Source: Klebsiella quasipneumoniae subsp. quasipneumoniae
GTDB lineage: Bacteria; Pseudomonadota; Gammaproteobacteria; Enterobacterales; Enterobacteriaceae
Direction: 5' to 3'
Length of the DNA stretch: 64,000 nucleotides
NCBI RefSeq assembly: GCF_020525925.1
Contig: NZ_CP084876.1
Span: 4,836,001 to 4,900,000 of the forward strand
A program made the translations under genes and the position numbers. The notes below the pieces were generated by a model, which was given only the letters and a program-made list of their open reading frames with translations, was not told the DNA's origin and did not search any database. Shown here piece after piece: positions 34,101 through 44,016 of this stretch (within the stretch, counting starts at the first letter, position 1; every line of letters begins with the position of its first letter).

Positions 34101-34493
34101 ATCAACTGGTCGCTGTCGGACTCGGTCACCCGCGTGGTGTTGACGGTGCCGGCTCCGGTGGACGCCGATACCGAAGAGGTGACCAAGATCCTCATCGCCG
34201 CGGCGCATCGCTGTTCGCTGGTCATCGATACCCCGGCGCCGGAGGCGTTTCTCGTCGACCTGCAGCAGGGGATCCAGATTTTCGAGCTGCGTATTTTTGC
34301 CGCCGAGATGGGGCACCGCATGCCGCTACGCCATGAGATGCATCAGCTGATCCTGGCGGGCTTCCGCGAGCATGGCATTGATATGCCGTTCCCTCCGTTC
34401 CAGATGCGGCTGGAAAGTATCGACGGCAGGCAAAGCAGTAAAACCATGACCTCGGCCGGGAAAACCAGCCGACGTACGGCTGGCAGCCTGTAG
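31164..34493 (+). CDS. mscM: Miniconductance mechanosensitive channel MscM (YjeP)
   Basis: 1109 aa from a GTG at 31164 with AAAGGG upstream. Signal peptide (about 1-20), a long periplasmic coiled-coil region rich in Gln/Leu/Arg (about 25-430), then about 11 TM segments. The MscS core near 900-960 includes [27 protein letters not shown] split over the pore helix, then [15 protein letters not shown]. It releases solutes on hypo-osmotic shock. Separated from psd by 23 nt. Confidence 0.96.
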   Translation: [1109 protein letters not shown]

Positions 34494-34530
34494 GCCATAC
34501 CCTGCCCGGCGCCGCCGCCGGGCAGGCTTT

Positions 34531-36033
34531 CTAGCTCTCCATTACCAGCACACCGGACGCCAGGCGCCGACGGTAGCTTTCGTAAATGGCCAACGCCAGC
34601 AGCGAGAAGAAGATCGGCCCGCCGACCATCCACAGCGTGCTGTTCCAGTCCCCGCTGTCGATGACCGGCTGAATAATGGTGAAGATATTGGCGAAAGTCA
34701 CCACCAGTAGCACCACGCCGGTCGCCAGCAGCGTCGACTGGCGGTTTTTGAAAATCACGAACGGCCGATCGAGATGCGCTTTTGACTTGAAGAACGGGAA
34801 GGCGATGGTCAGGAACAGGTAAGGCAAAGTCATGGAGACATTGGCCATCAGCGTCAGCTTGTTATAAAACGCGGAAGCGCTGTCCCCACCGAACGACACC
34901 ATGACAATAAACACCCCGACCAGCAAACACTGCAGCCACATCGCCGCGGCGGGCATACCATTAACGTTGAGACGGGTCATCACCGATGGCCAGAGCGCTT
35001 TTGGCGTGCCCTGGATAATCGCTTTCAGCGGCGAATAGCTGAGAGTGAAAAACGCGCCGGTATAGGCGAGAAACATCGACAGCCCGGTAATACGGGCGAA
35101 CCAGATCCCGGTGAGGGCTGCCGCCTCTGGCGTCATGTGCAGAGCCTGGCCGAGCGTGTTCCCGAGGCTGGTCATCAGCACATAGGTGATGTTGCCGAGG
35201 TTGGTTGAACGCGCACCGAGCACCTGCTGCCAGTTAGCGCTCACGCCCCACAGCACAATCGCCAGCGAATAACCAACCGAGATTACGATCGCCGCGATAA
35301 TAATCCCTTTGGCAAAGTTCTTTTCCGGTTTATCGGTTTTATCCACTAAGCCGCCGACTGCCTCAATTCCGCCATAGGCGAAGATGGCAAATACCACAAA
35401 TGACAGCATTGCCATACACGACTGATAGCCCGGATTAGGCGAAAGGGCGAAGTTTAACGGTTGGGCGAAATGGCCGCCGTTGAGCAGCAGGATCGCCCCG
35501 CTCACCAGCAGCAGCACCAGATTAAGCCCCATCACCGCGATACCGCCGACGGCGGTGATCCTGGCGATTTTATTGATCCCTTTGACGGCAATAAAGGTCA
35601 CGACGACCATCCAGCAGGCCGCCAGAATGCCCACCGTCTGCGTCGGGGTCAGGCTACCCAGCGCCCAGCTTTGGGTTTTGTCGGCGCCAAACAAAAAGGT
35701 AGATAGCGGCACCCAGATCTTAGCCGCGGTACTCACCATCCAGACGATGTACGACGCAAACCACATAAAGGTGCCGATAAACGCAAAGCGCGGCCCGACG
35801 CTGTGGTTCATCCAGGAGTAAATGCCGCCCTCTTCCCGACGAAAGGCTGAGCCCATCTCCGCCATCATCAGCGCAAACGGAATGAAGAAAAAGAGTGCGG
35901 AAAAAAGATAAAACGGCATAGCGCTGTAGCCCATCAGATAAAACGCCGACGGGCTGTTGGCAAAGCCAAACACCGAGGTGAAGATCATCAGAATCAGCCC
36001 AATCAGGCTCATCTTCTTGAGTTGTTGATGCAT
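34531..36033 (-). CDS. yjeM: YjeM, APC-family amino-acid permease
   Basis: 500 aa from ATG 36033 (MHQQLKKMSLIGL), the E. coli length; an upstream in-frame ATG would add 12 residues. About 12 TM helices. APC features: SVFGFANSPSAFYLMGYSA in TM1 and AYGGIEAVGGLVDKTDKPEKNFAKG in the TM6/loop region. It resembles GadC-type exchangers; the substrate is not established. Convergent with mscM. Confidence 0.9.
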   Translation of the reverse strand: MHQQLKKMSLIGLILMIFTSVFGFANSPSAFYLMGYSAMPFYLFSALFFFIPFALMMAEMGSAFRREEGGIYSWMNHSVGPRFAFIGTFMWFASYIVWMVSTAAKIWVPLSTFLFGADKTQSWALGSLTPTQTVGILAACWMVVVTFIAVKGINKIARITAVGGIAVMGLNLVLLLVSGAILLLNGGHFAQPLNFALSPNPGYQSCMAMLSFVVFAIFAYGGIEAVGGLVDKTDKPEKNFAKGIIIAAIVISVGYSLAIVLWGVSANWQQVLGARSTNLGNITYVLMTSLGNTLGQALHMTPEAAALTGIWFARITGLSMFLAYTGAFFTLSYSPLKAIIQGTPKALWPSVMTRLNVNGMPAAAMWLQCLLVGVFIVMVSFGGDSASAFYNKLTLMANVSMTLPYLFLTIAFPFFKSKAHLDRPFVIFKNRQSTLLATGVVLLVVTFANIFTIIQPVIDSGDWNSTLWMVGGPIFFSLLALAIYESYRRRLASGVLVMES

Positions 36034-36220
36034 AAACCTATCCAAACGTGAGCATCGCCCGACGGGCAACGCCTGGTCTCATAAAAAGAGCGCGGATAGT
36101 AGCAAAAGCACGGAGAGAGATTGTGGGTATTCGGGCGAATGCCGGGATACCGTGCGAGGTATAGGTCAGGAGAGGCCTGTCACCTCCCTCGCCCGCAGGC
36201 GGCGGGAGGTGACAGCGCCA

Positions 36221-37198
36221 TCAGGCGCGGTCGACCGTAAAGGCGATCACTTCGCCGATGCTTTCAGCGCCCAGCGCCAGCATCACCACGCGATCAACGC
36301 CCAATGCCACGCCGGAGCAGTCCGGCAGACCTGCCTCCAGCGCCGCCAGCAGGTTGTTATCGATGGGCTGCTGCGGGAGGCCGCGCGCGGCCCGCTTGCG
36401 GTTGTCCTGCTCAAAGCGCAGGCGCTGCTCATGGGCGTCGGTCAGCTCGTGGAAACCATTCGCCAGCTCAATTCCTTTGTAATAGACCTCGAAGCGCTCA
36501 GCGACCCGATGATCTTCCGGGCTGATCTGCGCTAAAGAGGCCTGAGTTGCCGGGAAATGATAAATGAACGTCGGCCGATCTTTGCCGATGTGCGGCTCCA
36601 CGCCCATGGTGAACAGCAGTTGCAGCAGCGTGTCGCGATCTTCTTCAGTATCGGCGATATTGCTCAGATCCAGCTTCGCCGCGACTTCGCGCAGCTGCGC
36701 TTTATCGGCAGAGAGCGGGTCAATATCCAGATGACGCTGGAACGCCTGCTGATAGGAGAGGCTTTCCGCCGGCTGGCACTCCAGCACCTGCTGCAGCAGA
36801 TCGTCCACCTCGTTGATCAGACGATACATGTCATAGCACGGACGATACCACTCCAGCATGGTGAATTCCGGATTGTGATGCCGCCCCATCTCTTCATTAC
36901 GGAAGCTGCGGCACAGCTGGAAAACCGGGCCGCAGCCCGCCGCCAGCAGGCGCTTCATATGGTATTCCGGACTGGTCATCAGGTACAGATTGAGTCCCTG
37001 TGAGTGGCCCGGGCCGACGAAACGGGTTTCAAACGGGAACAAATGGATATCCGTTACCGTCGCCTGACTCATGCAAGGCGTCTCCACCTCCAGCACGCCG
37101 CGATCGGTAAAGAAACGGCGGATTTCCGCCATCACCGCCGCGCGTTTCAACAGATTGGGAATGGGTGCGCTCGGCTGCCAGGTTGCCGTCTCGCTCAT
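36221..37198 (-). CDS. epmA: EF-P lysine ligase EpmA (GenX/PoxA)
   Basis: 325 aa from ATG 37198; a longer ORF adds 24 non-conserved residues. It is the catalytic core of a class II LysRS without the anticodon domain. Motif 2 is [20 protein letters not shown] and motif 3 [12 protein letters not shown]. It ligates (R)-beta-lysine to Lys34 of EF-P; the mutase EpmB and EF-P itself are encoded 5 kb away in this window. Divergent from frdA. Confidence 0.96.
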   Translation of the reverse strand: MSETATWQPSAPIPNLLKRAAVMAEIRRFFTDRGVLEVETPCMSQATVTDIHLFPFETRFVGPGHSQGLNLYLMTSPEYHMKRLLAAGCGPVFQLCRSFRNEEMGRHHNPEFTMLEWYRPCYDMYRLINEVDDLLQQVLECQPAESLSYQQAFQRHLDIDPLSADKAQLREVAAKLDLSNIADTEEDRDTLLQLLFTMGVEPHIGKDRPTFIYHFPATQASLAQISPEDHRVAERFEVYYKGIELANGFHELTDAHEQRLRFEQDNRKRAARGLPQQPIDNNLLAALEAGLPDCSGVALGVDRVVMLALGAESIGEVIAFTVDRA

Positions 37199-37357
37199 GG
37201 TACTTTCTCCGATTGCAAACAAGGGCACGAAGTCTACTCGCAACCGGCGAGTGAAACAAATTTTGTGCAATCCCCGGCAGATTACATGCCATTAATCTAT
37301 CGTTAACCTAAATGCATAAATATCACTGATAAATAACCGCACATATCGATAAAAAAA

Positions 37358-37398
37358 TCGAACACGTCAATTTTCCATACTGACCCTACGGCTATACT
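37358..37398 (+). promoter_or_regulatory. frdABCD promoter with FNR site
   Basis: FNR half-sites TCGA-N4-GTCAA (37358-37370) and -10 TATACT (37393-37398). With a start near 37405, the FNR site is centred at about -41.5, the class II activation position, and matches the known E. coli frdA site closely. Anaerobic activation by FNR is expected from the family. Confidence 0.75.
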
Positions 37399-37472
37399 CC
37401 TGTACCTATAAAGGAGCAGTGATACTTTTTCGCCAGCCCGGCGGCGAAATACACTAAAACTGGAGGAATGTC

Positions 37473-39263
37473 GTGCACACTTTTCAAGCCGATCTCGCCG
37501 TAATTGGCGCCGGCGGGGCAGGCCTTCGCGCCGCTATCGCCGCCGCCCAGGCCAACCCCAATGCCAAAATCGCCCTGATTTCTAAAGTCTATCCGATGCG
37601 CAGCCATACGGTCGCTGCAGAAGGGGGGTCCGCAGCCGTTGCCCAGGATCACGATAGCTTTGAGTACCATTTTCACGACACCGTCGCCGGAGGCGACTGG
37701 CTGTGCGAGCAGGATGTCGTCGACTATTTCGTTCACCACTGCCCGACGGAAATGACCCAGCTGGAACAGTGGGGATGCCCGTGGAGCCGCCGCCCTGACG
37801 GCAGCGTTAACGTCCGGCGCTTCGGTGGCATGAAGATCGAACGTACCTGGTTTGCCGCCGATAAAACCGGCTTCCACATGCTGCATACCCTCTTCCAGAC
37901 CTCCCTTCAGTTTCCCCAAATTCAACGCTTTGATGAACATTTCGTCCTTGATCTGCTGGTCGATGACGGCCAGGCCCGCGGCCTGGTGGCGATGAATATG
38001 ATGGAAGGCACGCTGGTGCAGATCCGCGCCAACGCGGTGGTGCTGGCCACCGGCGGCGCCGGACGCGTCTATCGCTACAACACCAACGGCGGCATCGTTA
38101 CCGGTGACGGCATGGGTATGGCGCTGGGCCACGGCGTGCCGCTGCGCGATATGGAATTCGTGCAGTATCACCCGACCGGCCTGCCGGGCTCCGGGATCCT
38201 GATGACCGAAGGCTGCCGTGGTGAAGGCGGGATTCTGGTCAACAAAAACGGCTATCGCTATCTGCAGGATTACGGCATGGGCCCGGAAACCCCGCTCGGC
38301 GAACCGAAGAACAAATATATGGAGCTGGGCCCGCGCGACAAAGTGTCCCAGGCCTTCTGGCACGAATGGCGGAAAGGGAACACCATTCCCACGCCGCGCG
38401 GCGACGTGGTCTACCTCGATCTGCGCCACCTCGGCGAGAAAAAGCTGCTGGAGCGCCTGCCGTTTATCTGTGAGCTGGCGAAAGCCTACGTCGGCGTCGA
38501 CCCGGTGAAAGAACCGATTCCGGTACGCCCGACCGCGCACTACACCATGGGCGGCATCGAAACCGATCAACAGTGCGAAACCCGCATCAAAGGGCTGTTT
38601 GCCGTGGGCGAATGCTCGTCCGTTGGTCTGCACGGCGCCAACCGCCTGGGCTCCAACTCGCTGGCCGAGCTGGTGGTCTTCGGCCGCCTGGCCGGGGAAC
38701 AGGCCATGCAGCGCGCCGCGCAAGCGGGCGAGACGAACGGCTCCGCCCTTGATGCGCAGGCTGCCGATGTGGAGCGTCGTCTGAAAGATCTCGTCAACCA
38801 GGAGGGTAACGAAAACTGGGCGAAAATCCGCGACGAAATGGGGCTCTCGATGGAGGAAGGCTGCGGCATCTACCGGACGCCAGAGCTGATGCAGAAAACT
38901 ATCGACAAGCTGGCTGAGCTGCAGGAGCGCTTTAAGCGCGTGCGCATTACCGACAACTCCAGCGTATTCAACACCGATCTGCTTTACACCATTGAGCTGG
39001 GACACGGTTTAAACGTTGCCGAATGTATGGCGCACTCGGCCATCGCCCGTAAAGAATCGCGCGGTGCGCACCAGCGTCTGGATGAAGGCTGTACCGAACG
39101 CGACGACGTCAACTTCCTCAAACATACGCTCGCCTTCCGCGAGGCTGATGGCACCACCCGCCTGGAATATGGCGATGTGAAGATCACCACGCTGCCGCCG
39201 GCGAAACGTGTCTATGGCGCTGAAGCGGAAGCGGCTGAGAAGAAGGAGACCACCCATGGCTGA
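37473..39263 (+). CDS. frdA: Fumarate reductase flavoprotein subunit FrdA
   Basis: 596 aa from GTG 37473 with GGAGG upstream. FAD-binding [14 protein letters not shown] near the N terminus. Covalent flavin site His45 (counting Met1) in [15 protein letters not shown]. Catalytic region [21 protein letters not shown] with the catalytic Arg further along in [23 protein letters not shown]. It reduces fumarate to succinate in anaerobic respiration. Overlaps frdB by 8 nt. Confidence 0.98.
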   Translation: MHTFQADLAVIGAGGAGLRAAIAAAQANPNAKIALISKVYPMRSHTVAAEGGSAAVAQDHDSFEYHFHDTVAGGDWLCEQDVVDYFVHHCPTEMTQLEQWGCPWSRRPDGSVNVRRFGGMKIERTWFAADKTGFHMLHTLFQTSLQFPQIQRFDEHFVLDLLVDDGQARGLVAMNMMEGTLVQIRANAVVLATGGAGRVYRYNTNGGIVTGDGMGMALGHGVPLRDMEFVQYHPTGLPGSGILMTEGCRGEGGILVNKNGYRYLQDYGMGPETPLGEPKNKYMELGPRDKVSQAFWHEWRKGNTIPTPRGDVVYLDLRHLGEKKLLERLPFICELAKAYVGVDPVKEPIPVRPTAHYTMGGIETDQQCETRIKGLFAVGECSSVGLHGANRLGSNSLAELVVFGRLAGEQAMQRAAQAGETNGSALDAQAADVERRLKDLVNQEGNENWAKIRDEMGLSMEEGCGIYRTPELMQKTIDKLAELQERFKRVRITDNSSVFNTDLLYTIELGHGLNVAECMAHSAIARKESRGAHQRLDEGCTERDDVNFLKHTLAFREADGTTRLEYGDVKITTLPPAKRVYGAEAEAAEKKETTHG

Positions 39264-39990
39264 GATGAAAAACCTGAAAGTCGAAGTGGTGCGTTACAAC
39301 CCGGAGGTCGACACGGCACCGCACAGCGCGTTCTATGACGTGCCTTACGATGAGCAGACCTCGCTGCTGGACGCGCTGGGCTACATTAAAGACAACCTGG
39401 CGCCCGACCTGAGCTACCGCTGGTCCTGCCGGATGGCGATCTGCGGCTCCTGCGGCATGATGGTCAATAAGGTACCGAAGCTGGCCTGTAAAACCTTCCT
39501 GCGGGATTACACCAAAGGCATCAAGGTTGAAGCGCTGGCCAACTTCCCGATCGAGCGCGATCTGGTGGTGGATATGACCCACTTTATCGAAAGTCTGGAG
39601 GCCATTAAGCCGTATATCATCGGCAATAACCGCACCCCGGACCAGGGACCAAACAAGCAGACGCCGGCCCAGATGGCCAAATACCATCAATTCTCCGGCT
39701 GTATCAACTGCGGACTGTGCTATGCCGCCTGTCCGCAGTTCGGCCTGAATCCGGAGTTTATCGGCCCGGCGGCGATCACCCTCGCCCACCGCTATAACGA
39801 AGACAGCCGCGACCACGGCAAAAAGGAACGCATGGCGCAGCTTAACGGCCAGAACGGCGTCTGGACCTGTACTTTCGTGGGCTACTGCTCGGAAGTGTGT
39901 CCGAAGCACGTCGACCCGGCGGCCGCGATCCAGCAGGGCAAGGTGGAAAGTTCGAAAGACTTTCTTATCGCCACCCTGAAACCACGCTAA
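39256..39990 (+). CDS. frdB: Fumarate reductase iron-sulfur subunit FrdB
   Basis: 244 aa from ATG 39256, inside the frdA 3' end and preceded by AAGGAGA. Three clusters: [2Fe-2S] [14 protein letters not shown], [4Fe-4S] [12 protein letters not shown], and [3Fe-4S] CSEVCPKHV. It passes electrons from menaquinol (FrdCD) to FrdA. Confidence 0.98.
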   Translation: MAEMKNLKVEVVRYNPEVDTAPHSAFYDVPYDEQTSLLDALGYIKDNLAPDLSYRWSCRMAICGSCGMMVNKVPKLACKTFLRDYTKGIKVEALANFPIERDLVVDMTHFIESLEAIKPYIIGNNRTPDQGPNKQTPAQMAKYHQFSGCINCGLCYAACPQFGLNPEFIGPAAITLAHRYNEDSRDHGKKERMAQLNGQNGVWTCTFVGYCSEVCPKHVDPAAAIQQGKVESSKDFLIATLKPR

Positions 39991-40000
39991 GGAGTGCATT

Positions 40001-40396
40001 ATGACGACGAAACGCAAACCCTACGTGCGGCCGATGACCTCCACCTGGTGGAAAAAGCTGCCGTTTTATCGCTTCTACATGGTGCGGGAAGGCACGGCGG
40101 TGCCGACGGTCTGGTTTAGCATTGTGCTGATTTACGGGCTGTTTGCCCTCAAGCACGGCGCCGAAAGCTGGGCGGGATATATCGGATTCCTGCAAAATCC
40201 AGTGGTGGTGATCCTCAATCTGATCACCCTGGCGGCGGCGCTGCTGCACACCAAAACCTGGTTCGAGCTGGCGCCGAAAGCCGCCAACGTCATCATCAAA
40301 GGCGAAAAAATGGGGCCAGAGCCGGTGATTAAAGGTCTCTGGGTGGTGACGGCGGTGGTCACCGTGGTGATCCTGTTTGTCGCCCTGTTCTGGTAA
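40001..40396 (+). CDS. frdC: Fumarate reductase membrane anchor FrdC
   Basis: 131 aa, three TM segments (about 30-50, 65-85, 105-125). It begins with a basic cytoplasmic stretch, [30 protein letters not shown]. With FrdD it anchors FrdAB and forms the quinol sites. Ten nt after frdB. Confidence 0.97.
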
Positions 40397-40406
40397 GGAG
40401 GCTGAG

Positions 40407-40766
40407 ATGATTAATCCCAATCCGAAACGTTCCGATGAACCCGTTTTCTGGGGGCTGTTTGGCGCTGGCGGCATGTGGGGCGCGATTGTCGCGCCGGTGA
40501 TGGTGCTGCTGGTGGGCATTTTGCTGCCGCTGGGGCTCGCCCCCGCCGACGCCTTCAGCTATGAGCGCGTGCTGGCCTTTGCCCAAAGCTTTATCGGCCG
40601 CGCGTTCATCTTTCTGATGATTGTCCTGCCGCTGTGGTGTGGGCTGCATCGTATTCACCACGCCATGCACGACCTGAAAATCCATGTGCCAAACGGCAAA
40701 TGGGTCTTCTACGGTCTGGCGGCGATCCTCAGCGTCATTACTCTGGTTGGCGTACTGTTTATCTGA
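40407..40766 (+). CDS. frdD: Fumarate reductase membrane anchor FrdD
   Basis: 119 aa from ATG 40407 (GGAGG upstream). Three TM segments. [13 protein letters not shown] is the conserved quinol-site region. In E. coli the ampC promoter and attenuator overlap the end of frdD; here no ampC follows. Confidence 0.97.
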
Positions 40767-40774
40767 TCCTGCAA

Positions 40775-40804
40775 GAGCCCGGCAGCAATTCTGCTACCGG
40801 GCTC
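40775..40804 (+). terminator. Hairpin at the end of the frd operon
   Basis: GAGCCCGG/CCGGGCTC 8-bp stem 8 nt after frdD, with a 14-nt loop. There is no strong U-run. The equivalent E. coli hairpin doubles as the ampC attenuator; ampC is missing here. Confidence 0.65.
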
Positions 40805-40879
40805 GCTTCATAGAAAAATCTTGCCGCCTTTGCCCTGCCGGACTCTACACTTAGCTTAAAAGCCAGCAAGGAGCATACC

Positions 40880-41413
40880 ATGCGTATCCTGCCGATAATC
40901 ACCGCGGTCGCCGTCTCGTTCCTGTCTGTCGCCTGCAGCACCCCTGCCCCGCCGCCGGGCGTCACCGTGGTCACCCCCTTCGACGTTCAGCGCTATCTGG
41001 GTACCTGGTACGAAATCGCCCGCTTCGACCATCCTTTTGAAAGCGGGCTTGAAAAGGTCACGATCGCCTGGCAGCCGCGCGATGACGGCGGTCTGGACGT
41101 GGTCAATAAAGGCTATAACCCCGACCGCGACATGTGGCAGAAAACGGACGGGGTGGCGTATTTTACCGGCGAACCCAGCCGCGCCGCGCTGAAGATCTCC
41201 TTCTTCGGCCCCTTCTATGGCAGCTATAACGTCATTGCGCTGGATAAGGAGTATCGGTACGCGCTGGTCTGCGGCCCCGACCGCGACTATCTCTGGCTAC
41301 TGGCGCGAGCCCCCACCATCGCCCCGGAAGTCAGGCAGCAGATGCTGGATATTGCCACCCGGCAGGGTTTTGATATCAGCAAACTGGTCTGGGTCAATCA
41401 GCGCTACAACTAG
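40880..41413 (+). CDS. blc: Outer-membrane lipocalin Blc
   Basis: 177 aa. Lipoprotein signal with lipobox SVAC (Cys19). Lipocalin signature [16 protein letters not shown] early in the mature chain, ending with the R-containing [15 protein letters not shown]. It binds lysophospholipids at the outer membrane. Tail-to-tail 4-nt overlap with gdx. It follows frdD directly, whereas E. coli has ampC in between. Confidence 0.95.
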   Translation: MRILPIITAVAVSFLSVACSTPAPPPGVTVVTPFDVQRYLGTWYEIARFDHPFESGLEKVTIAWQPRDDGGLDVVNKGYNPDRDMWQKTDGVAYFTGEPSRAALKISFFGPFYGSYNVIALDKEYRYALVCGPDRDYLWLLARAPTIAPEVRQQMLDIATRQGFDISKLVWVNQRYN

Positions 41414-41727
41414 TGCGCGCTGATCTTCAGGCCAATGATGCCGACCACGATGCAGACAAGACTGGCGATACGCATAGCGCTGGCGGATTCACCTAACAGT
41501 ACGATACCGGTCACAGCGGCGCCCACGGCGCCGATCCCCGTCCAGACGGCGTAAGCGGTACCCACCGGCAGGGTTTTCATCGCCCATGAAAGCAGCGCCA
41601 TGCTGACGACCATCGCGACGATGGTGATGACGCTGGGAACCAGCCGGCTAAAGCCATGGGTATATTTCAGGCCGACGGCCCACACCACTTCCAGCAGGCC
41701 AGCGATAAATAAGACTATCCAGGACAT
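41410..41727 (-). CDS. gdx: Guanidinium exporter Gdx (SugE)
   Basis: 105 aa, four TM helices, SMR family. Conserved Glu13 in [15 protein letters not shown] binds substrate; [14 protein letters not shown] is the family signature. Gdx exports guanidinium in exchange for protons. The upstream guanidine-II riboswitch supports this assignment. ATG with AAAGGAG SD. Confidence 0.95.
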   Translation of the reverse strand: MSWIVLFIAGLLEVVWAVGLKYTHGFSRLVPSVITIVAMVVSMALLSWAMKTLPVGTAYAVWTGIGAVGAAVTGIVLLGESASAMRIASLVCIVVGIIGLKISAH

Positions 41728-41741
41728 AAGGCTCCTTTGCT

Positions 41742-41785
41742 GGGGCCGTCCCCGGATGAGAAACGCTTACGGGTCGTCCCGTAAG
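41742..41785 (-). promoter_or_regulatory. Guanidine-II (mini-ykkC) riboswitch of gdx
   Basis: On the minus strand two hairpins each carry an ACGR tetraloop: CTTACGGG-ACGA-CCCGTAAG (8-bp stem) and GGGG-ACGG-CCCC (4-bp stem), separated by 20 nt. The second hairpin lies directly before the AAGGAG of gdx. Paired ACGR stem-loops are the hallmark of guanidine-II RNAs, which free the ribosome-binding site when guanidinium binds. Confidence 0.9.
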
Positions 41786-41870
41786 GTGGATGAAAAGTCG
41801 TAGTGAGTATATCCAACAGGATGGGGGAAGTGAAGAACGGTACGGCGCAAAACCGTACCGTCGAAGGCTG

Positions 41871-42017
41871 TTATTGCTGAGCTTTGGTTGCTGCGCCAGA
41901 GATTGCGCTGCCGCCCTCTGAAATATCCTGACCCACACCGCGCGTGGTGTTACAAGCGGTCAGTGCTGAAGAGAGGACCAAAACCGTAAAGAACGCTGCA
42001 ATCGTTTTTTTCACCAT
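41871..42017 (-). CDS. ecnB: Entericidin B lipoprotein
   Basis: 48 aa from ATG 42017 with AAGGATGA upstream; a longer ORF is non-conserved. Lipobox LTAC, mature [21 protein letters not shown]. EcnB is the toxin-like, growth-phase-linked bacteriolytic lipoprotein of the entericidin pair. Downstream of ecnA on the same strand. Confidence 0.94.
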   Translation of the reverse strand: MVKKTIAAFFTVLVLSSALTACNTTRGVGQDISEGGSAISGAATKAQQ

Positions 42018-42174
42018 AATGTCATCCTTAGTGTCAGTTTTGTTTTCATGCCCTATAAGCATAGACAAACCGTCCACAGATGAAGGGATCTTTGCGTTTT
42101 TTAAGAGAAAAGGAGTATTCGTGGAGGAAGCAGGCGCACCGCAAGGCGATCGCGGCAGGCGAAACGGAAGGAAG

Positions 42175-42306
42175 TCAGCTTACAGCGCGAGAGATGGCGT
42201 GACCCAGGCCCTGAATATCTTCACCGAAACCGCGGGCGGTATTGCAGCCAGACAGCAGTGCGCTGCTCAGAAACAGTAACGCCAGGAGTTTTACGCTGCG
42301 CTTCAT
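42175..42306 (-). CDS. ecnA: Entericidin A lipoprotein (antidote)
   Basis: Small gene of 43 aa. It starts [18 protein letters not shown] with lipobox LSGC at Cys21, and the mature peptide is [23 protein letters not shown]. It parallels E. coli EcnA (41 aa) and shares the CNT.RG.G.DI core with EcnB. EcnA is the proposed antidote to EcnB. Lies 157 nt before ecnB, as in E. coli. Confidence 0.92.
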   Translation of the reverse strand: MKRSVKLLALLFLSSALLSGCNTARGFGEDIQGLGHAISRAVS

Positions 42307-42379
42307 GTGTCGTGCTCGTCGTGCCAGTACAGAAAGAGCGGCGCAGCACAGAGGCTGCGCCAGTCATCATGACGTGAAA

Positions 42380-42946
42380 TTACTTCACGCGGGATACGTA
42401 TTCGCCAGAGCGAGTATCCACTTTGATTACTTCGCCAATCTGGACGAACAGCGGCACTTTAACCACAGCGCCAGTAGACAGGGTCGCTGGTTTACCACCG
42501 GTACCTGCGGTGTCGCCTTTCAGACCTGGGTCGGTTTCAACGATTTCCAGCTCAACGAAGTTCGGCGGGGTGACCGCGATCGGCTGGCCGTTCCACAGGG
42601 TCACAATGCACTCAGCCTGATCCAGCAGCCATTTGGCATTGTCACCGATCGCTTTCGCATCAGCAGACAGCTGTTCGAAGGTTTCGTTGTTCATGAAGTG
42701 CCAGAACTCACCGTCGTTATACAGGTAAGTCAGGTTCATATCGACAACGTCCGCGCCTTCTGCAGAATCAGTAGATTTGAAGGTTTTCTCAACGCGGGTG
42801 CCGGTCAGCAGACGGCGCAGCTTAACGCGCGCAAACGCCTGGCCTTTACCTGGTTTAACGAATTCGCTGGCTTCTACCGCATAAGGTTCGCCATCTAACA
42901 TGATTTTAAGACCAGCACGAAAATCGTTGCTATAGTAAGTCGCCAT
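42380..42946 (-). CDS. efp: Translation elongation factor EF-P
   Basis: 188 aa, three beta-barrel domains. Lys34 in KPGKGQAF is the residue that EpmA/EpmB beta-lysylate. It relieves ribosome stalling at polyproline; AmiB in this window, with its eight-proline run, is a plausible client. Divergent from epmB, with 41 bp between the starts. Confidence 0.98.
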   Translation of the reverse strand: MATYYSNDFRAGLKIMLDGEPYAVEASEFVKPGKGQAFARVKLRRLLTGTRVEKTFKSTDSAEGADVVDMNLTYLYNDGEFWHFMNNETFEQLSADAKAIGDNAKWLLDQAECIVTLWNGQPIAVTPPNFVELEIVETDPGLKGDTAGTGGKPATLSTGAVVKVPLFVQIGEVIKVDTRSGEYVSRVK

Positions 42947-42987
42947 AAGGCCCTCTGAAATTGTTTAACTGGTAGCTAAGCCACAAA

Positions 42988-44016
42988 ATGGCGCATATTG
43001 TAACCCTAAATACCCCATCCAGAGAAGATTGGATAACGCAACTTGCCAATGTTGTGACCAGTCCTGATGAACTGCTGCGTCTTTTAAATGTAGACGCTGA
43101 TGAAAAACTGCTCGCCGGACGTGAGGCCAGACGCCTGTTCCCGCTGCGCGTCCCGCGCGCGTTTATTGCCAGAATGGAGAAAGGCAACCCTGACGATCCG
43201 CTGCTTCGTCAGGTACTTACCGCCGAAGAGGAGTTTATCGTCGCCCCCGGCTACTCCACCGATCCGCTGGAAGAACAGCACAGCGTCGTGCCCGGCCTGT
43301 TGCACAAATATCGCAACCGGGCCCTGCTGTTGGTGAAAGGCGGTTGCGCGGTCAATTGCCGTTACTGCTTCCGCCGCCACTTCCCTTATGCCGAAAATCA
43401 GGGCACCAGGCGCAACTGGCAGACGGCAATGAATTATATCGCTGAGCATCCGCAGCTTGATGAAATCATCTTCTCCGGCGGCGACCCGTTGATGGCGAAG
43501 GACCATGAGCTTGACTGGCTAATGACCCAGCTGGAAGCCATTCCGCACGTTAAGCGTCTGCGTATTCACAGCCGCTTGCCGATCGTGATCCCGGCGCGCA
43601 TCACCGAGATGCTGGCCAGCCGCTTCCACCGTTCGTCGCTGCAGGTGATCTTGGTTAACCACGTCAACCACGCTAATGAAATTGACGGCGAGTTTCGCGC
43701 GGCGATGGCCATGCTGCGTCAGGCGGGCGTCACGCTGCTTAACCAGAGCGTGCTGCTGCGCGGGGTGAACGATAACGCGCAAGCCCTGGCCGATCTCAGC
43801 AATGCGCTGTTCAATGCCGGGGTAATGCCCTACTACCTGCACGTGCTGGACCGGGTACAAGGGGCGGCACACTTTATGGTCAGCGATGATGAAGCCCGTG
43901 AAATCATGCGTGAACTATTGACCCTTATCTCCGGCTATATGGTGCCGAAGCTGGCGCGAGAGATCGGCGGCGAACCCAGCAAGACGCCGCTGGATTTAGG
44001 ACTGAAGCAGCGTTAG
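42988..44016 (+). CDS. epmB: EF-P lysine 2,3-aminomutase EpmB
   Basis: 342 aa. Radical-SAM cluster motif CAVNCRYCFRRHFPY, then FSGGDPLM. It converts (S)-alpha-lysine to (R)-beta-lysine for EpmA. A possible terminator hairpin, GTCTGCCAG/CTGGCAGAC, follows at 44029-44052. In E. coli the next gene is yjeJ; here a ~10-kb accessory block follows. Confidence 0.97.
   Translation: MAHIVTLNTPSREDWITQLANVVTSPDELLRLLNVDADEKLLAGREARRLFPLRVPRAFIARMEKGNPDDPLLRQVLTAEEEFIVAPGYSTDPLEEQHSVVPGLLHKYRNRALLLVKGGCAVNCRYCFRRHFPYAENQGTRRNWQTAMNYIAEHPQLDEIIFSGGDPLMAKDHELDWLMTQLEAIPHVKRLRIHSRLPIVIPARITEMLASRFHRSSLQVILVNHVNHANEIDGEFRAAMAMLRQAGVTLLNQSVLLRGVNDNAQALADLSNALFNAGVMPYYLHVLDRVQGAAHFMVSDDEAREIMRELLTLISGYMVPKLAREIGGEPSKTPLDLGLKQR

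Noticed and set aside
37392..39005. 537-codon open frame antisense to frdA
   Set aside because: Long antisense frames are common in GC-rich biased genes. frdA on the other strand is an unmistakable full-length gene, and this frame has no family motifs.
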